From Malaya genurostris (lineage: Eukaryota > Arthropoda > Insecta > Diptera > Culicidae), in contig NC_080571.1 of assembly GCF_030247185.1 (NCBI RefSeq), positions 81,154,525-81,218,524 of the forward strand: a stretch of DNA of 64,000 nt, given 5' to 3'. The notes below the pieces were generated by a model. That model was not told where the DNA came from. It did not search any database and saw nothing but the letters and a program-made list of their open reading frames with translations. Position 1 is the stretch's first letter. Every line of letters starts with the position of its first letter. The translations under genes were made by a program, and so were the position numbers. Positions 57,002 to 64,000 of the stretch are shown here, in pieces.

Positions 57002-58883
57002 TTTCATTGTAGGAATATAGTGAGCTTCTATTTCAAGCAAACTGTTACAGAAAATGTTGACTTGATTGAATACCGGCACGAAAAAAGTTCTCAAAAAATT
57101 TGATTTACTCAAAATAAAATTTATTATCAAATTTTAAAACTCTGATAATTCTTTTGTAATATAGATTTTAATAAAAACTGGAAAACCACGCCAATATGTG
57201 TGAATATGTGTGAATACTTTGACCAAATTATTTGTATTTGGTTTGATGACATCAATGCCGAGCACTTGGTAAACTTATGTCATGATTCGGGAGAAAATCT
57301 AAGTGTACACACTTGAAACAGATTCTCCAGCTCTTCACATTAAAATCCCGAATTAGATCGACATTTCACTGATTGCTAATCCTTAACCTCTTTTCCGAAA
57401 TTCGATTAAGTAATATTCTGATATCTCGGTAAAGCGCGTTTTTTTTAACCGAAGTTTGGCATAATATTATACTGAAATTGTCAGTAAACAAAAAGTATAC
57501 TGAAGTCAGCAAATCCATTTGCCGAGATTTTGAAAAGTGTACTTTTACTGAAACTCGGTGGTTACTCTAATATTTCTTGTCGGTTACAAAGGACACATGA
57601 AACGGATGAACGAAAAAGACTTTTGTGTTTCGTGAAAATAAAAAGTGAAATCAAAAACTACTACTTTTTCATAGATACTTACCATGCGCATATCCAAAAT
57701 TTTTTCGGGGAGGTTCCGAACTTGTTAATCAATTTCCATGCTTATGGAAATATATATGTATATAATTACTTAAAATTGTTATAAAGTCGTTTATTAGAAA
57801 TTATCCATTTTATAATTGAATTAAATATATAAAGAAAACATTTTCACAATATAGGGAAGACCGGGGCTGAGCTGGATACTTTTTGGAAATTAAAAAAAAA
57901 ACATTCATTGTAACTAAGTTATCTCTACCGACCGATTCAACCTTCAGCAAAAATTCCCAACTTTTTAATTGGAAAAATATGCATTAGTATTCGTACCAAG
58001 TCGCACAGAAGTGACCAACCAAAGTTTAAATTTTCCTAAAAACCGCGGCTAAACCGAACTAGTTGTGGGGAAAATTAGACTATAAAACTTCCCACAAGGA
58101 TTAATTACGAATACAATGGAGTGTCAAATCACATACAAGCGCATTTATAAACTCAATGCAAGGATCGAAATGATTGCAGTTTTATAAGATATATAAGCTG
58201 TCCGGTTGACACCGTGTCCGGTCTAGTTTCGGTCTCACCTAATAATTTCTTGTATTTGAACCCTTAAAACTCACCCCGGCTATCTTCTTATTTCTAGGTA
58301 GAGGTGATGAAAAGCACTAGAAATAATTGTCTTTGGTGATGTTTTCTTTTGGGGTTTGCTTATCTTTTTGTATACTGAATTTCATCAACTCGAGCTTTAG
58401 TGATATTCATTTCATATAAAAATAACGAAAAATGCTTTCTATGTTCGATTACTGATGACTTGGGAAATCATGATTCAATTCTGATCGCTTTTGCCGAGCA
58501 AAATTCGGCAATAATTTAGTTAACAAATTTAGGATTGCCGAGACTCTCAGCAATTATACTTTTTGAAGCCGATTAAATTGTCAATTCATTTTCTTCTTAT
58601 TCTGTTCCGATTTTGCACATTTTTGTGCTGATTTTCAGTTAAATTCTAAAATAGAAATTTATATAACTGCATTTTCAAGTTTTTTGGGTATACAGAATTA
58701 GTAAATAATCAGTTCTTCTAAGAATTCCAGCATAAACTGTTAAAATTCGCTGGAAATTAACAAAAAGACCTCCTTAGTCAGCATCATCCATTCCTCTAGT
58801 TCCCGCATTATCGGAATGACGGAATGAGTAATGAATTCTTACTCGACTACTCGGTTTTTCAGTGCTTGATCGGTTCATTGCTA
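57002..58883. other. Dispersed repeats, no gene
   Basis: Includes repeat copy 2 at 57722-58130 (see 40720-41380) and 'gccgagattttgaaaag' and 'gccgagactctcagcaa' type repeat words at 57520 and 58537. Confidence 0.45.
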
Positions 58884-59779
58884 CACTCAAATAAAAATTC
58901 ACGTTCGATTCACTTGAAAAATCACGTAGAATGGTTTCAAATGTCAAATTGAATATTTTACGTGACGAAAATGAATGTTATATGAACATCCCTTAAAATG
59001 AATATAGTCATCACATAAGGTTTACGTGAATTGACCAAACGTCAAACAATCTACGTGAATTTCCAGTGTGAAAAACTCGATTTTGAAAATGGCGAGCAGT
59101 GCCCCTCGAAGTGTTAGTAGTGTAAATATTTGCGAGAAAAGTTATTTAATTACAATTTTTTACTCCATCGACCGGACCATTCCAGTATGAAAGTTTCCAT
59201 GTGTTCAACTGGACCGAGTGCCTGCGTGAGTCCGGAAGTTTACCCGCTCCTGCCGAATGCTTCAAACAGGCCGTCGGTATGAAGCTAGAGACACTGGAAC
59301 CGCATTACATGGTTCAGCCTGCATCGGTAGTGTTGTGGGAGTTCTTCGATCTTGACTTCGGCTTCGGTTGGGTGGCAGTGACAACATAAACGATTTCTGA
59401 AGGTTTGTCGATTTGAGATACCACGACGTTATTAGTTGCTTTTTAAGCCATTGGAATTATATGACAATTTTCTGAAATAAATGTTTTATATTTCATGGCA
59501 TTTTTCATTTCATAGATTTATATCAACATCTGGAATCTCCCTTTCGACTTCAACCAATATATAAAATAGTAATTTTCTGCTATCTAAATTGAATATGAAC
59601 TGATAGATAAATGTGATATGAACAGTACATTACATTTTACCTATGAAACACGTAACTTATACTGGATTATGCATTAAATAGCTTTTAAATGTCAGTCCAT
59701 TAAAATCTACGTGAAAAGTAGGGTGGAAAATATTCACATAACTTTTCACGTAACTATAATATGATTATTATTTTGAGTG
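58884..59779 (+). mobile_element. TIR element (TA target site) that captured a gene fragment
   Basis: Ends 'cactcaaataa' and, inverted, 'cactcaaaataa', each flanked by TA (58882-58883, 59780-59781); 896 bp. Sub-terminal 'acgtgaa' words repeat in both orientations near both ends (for example 58898, 59032, 59052, 59712, 59748), like transposase-binding sites. The middle holds the two-exon MBT ORF at 59089-59389 instead of a transposase. Confidence 0.75.
59089..59389 (+). CDS. Two-exon ORF encoding a partial MBT repeat (captured Scm/L3MBTL-like gene fragment)
   Basis: Exon 1, 59089-59121 (11 codons, MASSAPRSVSS); intron 59122-59185 (64 bp, 'agt|gtaaat' donor, pyrimidine-rich 'tccattccag' acceptor); exon 2, 59186-59389. 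Spliced, the frame is continuous for 78 codons. Exon 2 begins YESFHVFNWTECLRESGSLP, then APAECFKQ and VGMKLETLEP. These are the first half of an MBT repeat as in the Polycomb-group proteins Scm, Sfmbt and L(3)mbt, which bind methylated histone tails. About ten residues usual between the two blocks are missing and the aromatic-cage half is absent, so methyl-lysine binding is unlikely. The compact, intact frame with plausible splice sites suggests a fairly recent capture. The donor gene is inferred from motif similarity only. Confidence 0.6.
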
Positions 59780-59798
59780 TAGAATTTTCGCCTAAGTT

Positions 59799-60096
59799 GG
59801 GTGCTCGATCAACCCGATTGACAGTGACAGTATAAATGTCATTGAGTTTTCGCTCATTTTACGAATGTGTTAGTGTAAAAGTTAGGTGACTTACGCCATT
59901 TTATTACGCTCCAGCTAGAGGAATGGATTATGCTGAAATGAGGAATTCCACATGTTTTTCACATGGGATTCCGAATTAAATTTTTTTCACCGATTCGGAA
60001 TTCGGATCTGATAATGTGGGTTGGAGCGTAATGAAATGGCGTAAGTCGACTGACTTTAACACTAACACATTCATAAAATGAGCGAAATATCAATGA
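59799..60096. mobile_element. Foldback MITE, left arm, loop and most of the right arm
   Basis: The left arm (59799-59917: gggtgctcgatcaaccc...) is mirrored by 60010-60096 and then 63025-63064, after removal of the RTE insertion. Rebuilt length is about 338 bp. Arm words include 'tgtcattgagttttcgctca' and 'ttacgccattt(t/c)attacgctcc'. Confidence 0.75.
60051..60096 (+). repeat. 46-bp target-site duplication of the RTE insertion, left copy
   Basis: Matches 62979-63024 with three mismatches (core cattcataaaatgagcgaaa in this copy). Confidence 0.7.
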
Positions 60097-62978
60097 TGTG
60101 AGTCGTTTGGTTGGTAAACGACTGGACAAAGCGTAATTCAGGCCCCAGTGTGGCTCTTAGCCTCTTGTCCAGTAACTCCTATCCCTACCTCCCCGCAGTG
60201 CCGGCTGCGGTACGAGAAACCATAGGAAAGATCGGGTAACCAACCCCGGTGGAACCTTGGATGTATGCTGACAGGGAAGGGGGTCCTCTTTAGAGAATGT
60301 CGGAGCGTCTGTATTCCATGTTAGGAGCGGCTTCAAACAGCGTCTGTTCTGGTACCCAGCGGCTGAGTATGAAATGCTGTATCCCGTCCAGCTAAATACA
60401 AGGTGGCAACCCCACCAACGGGATCGGCCTAGTGCTAGTTGGGACGTTAAACAGAGCAAGCACGATGATCCTCCGGCGAGACAGGGTGTTGGCGTAGGCC
60501 TAATAAGCCGCCCATAAAACATTAATTACAAATAATACAGGAGAGAATACGACCCGAAACAATCGGCATAGACCCACGCGACGAAATAAGGACTACGATT
60601 GGAAACTTGGAACATGGAACTGCAAGTCGCTAGGTTTCGCAGGCTGCGGTAGGATAATATACGACGAACTAAATCCCCGCAACTTCGACGTCGTAGCGCT
60701 GCAGGAGCTTTGTTAGACGGGACAGAAGGTGTGGAAAAGCGGACATCGAGCGGCTACGTTCTACCTACCGCAGTGCGAATATAGATTCGGACCACTACTT
60801 GGTTGCTGTATGCATGCGCTCAAAACTTTCGACGGTGGCTACCCAACGTCGGAACCGAACGTCGCGGTTTAACATCGCGCGGCTCCGGGATGCTGGAGTA
60901 GCTGAAGATTACGCGCAGCAGTTGGCAGTGGCACTACCAACGGAAGAGCAGCTTGGTGCAGCTACTCTTGAAAATGGCTGGAGAGACATCCGTTCTGCCA
61001 TAGGCAGCACTGCATCAGCAACACTAGGTACGGCGGCTCCGAACGTAAGGAACGACTGGTTCGACGACGAATGTGAACAGTTAGTGGCCGAGAAGGATGC
61101 AGCTTGGGCGAGTAAGCTTCAACACCGGACGAGAGCAAACGAGGAGCGATACAGACAGGCGCGGAACAGACTAAACTCGGTATCCCGTAGAAAAATGCGC
61201 AAACAGTAAGACCAAGATCGCGAAGCGATGGAACAGCTGTTCCGTGCTAATGACACAAGAAAGTTCTACGAGAAGGTGAACCGTTCGCGCAGAGGCCATG
61301 TGCCACAGGCCTATATGTGCAAAAGCACCAACGGGGATCTTCTCACGAACGACTGTGAGGTGATCAAGAGGTGGCGGCAGTATTTCGACGAGCACCTCAA
61401 TGGCGATGTGGCGGAATACGAAAGTAGCGGCGCGTGCGGAGGACGATAGACTGCCGGTTCCAGACCTCCAAGAAGTGGAGGAGGTGGTAAGCCGGTTGAA
61501 AAATAATAAGGCCGCTGGCGTTGACCAACTACCAAGCGAGCTACTAAAACACGGTGGTAATGCACTAGTGAAAGCACTGCACTGGGTCGTTACCAAGATC
61601 TGGGAGGACGAGATTTTACCGGAGGAATGGATGGAAGGAATCGTGTGTCCCATCTACAAAAAGGGCGATAAGCTGGACTGCTGCAATTACCGCACGATAA
61701 CTTTGCTGAACGCCGCCTACAATGTACTCTCCCAAATCTTATGCCGTCGACTTTCACCGATTGCAAAAAAATTCGTGGGACAATATCTGGCAGGATTTAT
61801 GGGCGAACGCGCTACCACGGACCAAGTGTTCGCCATCCGCCAGGTGTTGCAAAAGTGCCGCGAATACAATGTGCCCACACATCACTTATTCATCGATTTC
61901 AAATCAGCCTACGACACAATCGATCGAGAACAGCTATGAAAAATCATGCACGACTACGCATTCCCGGACAAACTGATACGATTGGTCAAGGCTACGATGG
62001 ATCGAGTAATGTGCGTTGTTCGAGTATCGGGGATAAACTCGAGTCCCTTCGAAACTCGCAGAGGGCTACGGCAAGGTGATGGCCTTTCGTGTCTGCTATT
62101 CAACATTGCTTTGGAGGGTGTGATAAGAAGAGCGAGGATAGACACGAGTGGCACGATTTTCAGAAAGTCCGTCCAGCTACTTGGTTTCGCTGATGATATT
62201 GCAACTTTGAGAAGATGGGATACGTACATCGGACTAAAAGCTGAGGCCAAGCAGATCGGACTACACATCAATGTGTCAAAGACAAAGTACATGAAAGGCA
62301 GGGGCTCGAGAGAAGATAATGGCAGCCACCAATTACGAGTTCTGATTGGCGGTGATGAAATCGAAATGGTTGGCGAGTTCGTGTACTTGGACTCACTGGT
62401 GACAGCCGATAATGACACCAGCAAAGAAATTCAGAGACGCAGGAAATCGTGCTTACTTTGGACTGTGCAGGACGCTTCGATCGAGCAAAATTCGCCGTCG
62501 TACGAAGTTAACTATCTACAAAACGCTGATTAGACCGGTTTTTCTCTACGGGCACGAGTCCAGGACAATGCTTGCGGAGGATCAACGCGCACTAGGTGTT
62601 TTTGAACGGAAGGTGTTGCGAACCATCTTCGGCGGAATGCGGATGGAAAACGGTACGTGGAGAAGGCGAATGAACCATGAACTGCACTAGTTGCTGGGAG
62701 GACCAAACCTCGTCCAAACGGCCAAGGTCGGGCGGTTACGGTGGGCCGGGCATGTTGTTAGAATGTCGGAGAACAACCCGGTTAAAATGATTCTCGATAA
62801 TGATCCGACCGGTATAAGAAGGAGAGGCGCGCAGCGGGCAAGATGGATCGATCAAATTGAGGACGACCTGCGGACCCTTCGCAGCTACCGAGGCTGGCGG
62901 CGAACAGCCATGAACCTCCTGTATACAGCAGAGACCCGGGTGGTCTACAACTGAAAGAGTAAGAGTAAATAAATCGCC
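60097..62978 (+). mobile_element. RTE-like LINE (JAM1-type), nearly full span, inactive
   Basis: A 2.9-kb element inserted in the right arm of the foldback MITE. It has a GC-rich 5' leader (60097-60600), an endonuclease-reverse transcriptase ORF in three frames (60606-62954) and a very short 3' end with 'agagtaaataaatcgcc'. A single endonuclease-RT ORF, little 3'UTR and short A-poor tail are RTE-clade traits. Long duplications flank it. Confidence 0.8.
60606..62954 (+). pseudogene. Endonuclease-reverse transcriptase remnant of the RTE-like LINE
   Basis: The apurinic-like endonuclease is represented by LGTWNCKSLGF (catalytic Asn, about 60605-60640), VVALQEL (catalytic Glu, about 60691-60712) and NIDSDHYLV (catalytic Asp/His, about 60777-60805). 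The domain's middle is deleted. The linker follows in one frame to 61449 with a stop at 61207. The reverse transcriptase runs in a second frame from 61400: EEVVSRLKNNKAAGVDQLPS, IVCPIYKKGDKLDCCNYRTI, motif A FIDFKSAYD (61889-61915), a TGA in place of Trp at 61937, motif B RRGLRQGDGLSCLLFN (62060-62107), and motif C FADDI (62185-62200) with a deletion just after. A third frame (62412-62954, one TAG at 62688) gives the C-terminus with the GRLRWAGHVVRM signature. All RT aspartates remain, yet two frameshifts, three stops and deletions inactivate it. Confidence 0.88.
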
Positions 62979-63024
62979 TGATTTTAGCACTAACATATTC
63001 ATAAAATGAGCGAAATATCAATGA
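62979..63024 (+). repeat. 46-bp target-site duplication of the RTE insertion, right copy
   Basis: See 60051-60096. Confidence 0.7.
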
Positions 63025-63064
63025 CATTTATAATGTCACAGTCAATGGGGTTGATTGAGCACCC
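63025..63064. mobile_element. Foldback MITE, outer end of the right arm
   Basis: Inverse of the outer left arm (ending gattgagcaccc). Belongs with 59799-60096. Confidence 0.7.
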
Positions 63065-64000
63065 GGAAACGGGCAGTCGATTAGAATTCATTGCGGCAAG
63101 ATGGACCGTGAGCGGTCTTAGCCGTCCTTATAGTGACACTGCAAAGGAAAAAAAAAGAATTCATTGTTTATTCCGTCATTTCGATAATGTGGGTTAGTTT
63201 AGAAAAACCGTTTAATCGGATAAGTTGCTTCGAAAGAACCAGCTTTTTATCCTGGTTTTACAATCATAGCTTTTTTGTTTGAATTTTGTAAAACATATGT
63301 TTTGATACGATTTTGGCATTGAAAAATCTGTGTCTGGGTTTGCTCTCTACACATAAAAAATAATGAAATTTACACGACATGTAATTCAATGATACTTTGA
63401 AATAGACATCAATTGAATCAAAAATTTGAATAAAAACCATCATCGATGTAAAAATAAATTATTTCAATGAATTATACAACATATTTTAATTTACGCTTAG
63501 TTTTGCTTTTGAATTATATTGAAAAGTAAAGACCTAAAGCTGTTCAAACTATGTGCATGAAAGTAAATGTAAATATTATTATCGGTGTATCCCACTTGTA
63601 CGCGGAGGGCAAACTTCCCCACAGACGACGGGTTATTGTCTGCCAGATTTTTTGCCGGCATTCTTACAGATTTCCTGCAAGAGTCTGGCAAAAACGCAAT
63701 AACCGTTTTCGGTATAGAATTTTGCCTAGCGGTTCTAAAAGATTCGGGTTTTGACGGATTCTTGCCATACAAGACTGGCAGAACAGTTTTAAATCGGTTC
63801 TACATATTTAGCACCTTTCGTTTTTTTTACCATAAGAAGTATATAAGGAGGACAATAACATAGCTTTCTCATTACCAAATATTATAAGTAATTCTTCTTC
63901 TCTACTCATATCATCTACTCATATTTCATTCTCATTTGCATCGTATCATGACTTTTTATTCTCGCTTGTAAATACATGCAGGATTGACGAATATTAAATG
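63065..64000. other. No recognised feature
   Basis: 63590-63790 is GC-richer with 'ttgccggcattcttacagat' and 'ctggcaaaaacgcaataacc' words and open frames on both strands. I do not recognise a family. Confidence 0.35.

Noticed and set aside
60157..60522. Minus-strand 121-codon ORF
   Set aside because: It is the antisense of the GC-rich 5' leader of the RTE-like LINE.
1..64000. CRISPR arrays, bacterial operons, rRNA genes
   Set aside because: None seen. Repeats are of eukaryotic transposon type and there are no regularly spaced spacers.
1..64000. Integrated viral sequences, common in mosquito genomes
   Set aside because: No open frame showed motifs that I could link to a viral protein. The reverse transcriptases all match non-LTR elements, and no LTR pair or gag/env-like frame was seen.

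Overview
The window looks like dipteran, most likely culicine mosquito (Aedes-type), nuclear DNA. It is AT-rich, has no operons, and is built almost wholly from decayed and nested transposable elements. The basis is the mix of RNase H-bearing non-LTR retrotransposons, Jockey-like and RTE-like LINEs, several mariner families, hAT-type MITEs, tRNA-derived SINEs and a very abundant dispersed repeat marked by 'cttccggttccgg' that I associate with mosquito genomes. The species assignment is inference. No complete host protein-coding gene can be delimited; the window is probably intergenic or intronic.

Layout. 1-4.2 kb: remains of two non-LTR retrotransposons plus dispersed repeats. 5.4-9.6 kb: a block bounded by a 44-bp direct repeat, holding a small 'ttcggcgaa' tandem array, dispersed repeats and a Jockey-like ORF2 tail. 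11.9-13.2 kb: a SINE and a mariner-superfamily copy. 13.55-16.23 kb: a LOA-like retrotransposon (minus strand), internally deleted, between 26-bp target-site duplications. 18.8-19.7 kb: a minus-strand mariner pseudogene. 21.4-24.6 kb: simple repeats, two MITEs and a LINE. 25.6-30.6 kb: a large cluster of the dispersed repeat, interrupted by a 582-bp foldback insertion that carries hammerhead ribozymes. 31.3-33.0 kb: the best candidate host sequence (a TATA/Inr promoter with two 5' exons on +, and a possible first exon on -). 34.6-42.3 kb: a diverged second hammerhead, mariner and TIR elements, a tRNA-like TIR element, a hAT MITE and a hammerhead remnant. 43-51.5 kb: degraded SINEs, the dispersed repeat, two mariner-type elements and a hAT MITE. 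53-57 kb: TIR elements. 58.9-59.8 kb: a TIR element containing a two-exon ORF with a partial MBT repeat. 59.8-63.1 kb: a foldback MITE split by an RTE-like LINE.

The most interesting system is a 266-nt RNA-like unit ending in a type III hammerhead ribozyme with every core nucleotide intact. It occurs once in each orientation in a near-perfect palindrome (arms 259 bp, one mismatch seen). A 54-nt start of a next unit follows head-to-tail, and the whole insertion has 9-bp target-site duplications. A diverged copy about 6.4 kb away keeps the catalytic core and the helices around the cleavage site with changed loops, and a third fragment lies at 42.3 kb. This looks like a retrozyme-like, self-cleaving mobile RNA. 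The second notable item is the MBT-gene fragment captured in a TIR element.

Almost all transposon coding regions are broken by stops, frameshifts, deletions or loss of catalytic residues, so the window records past activity, not present genes.
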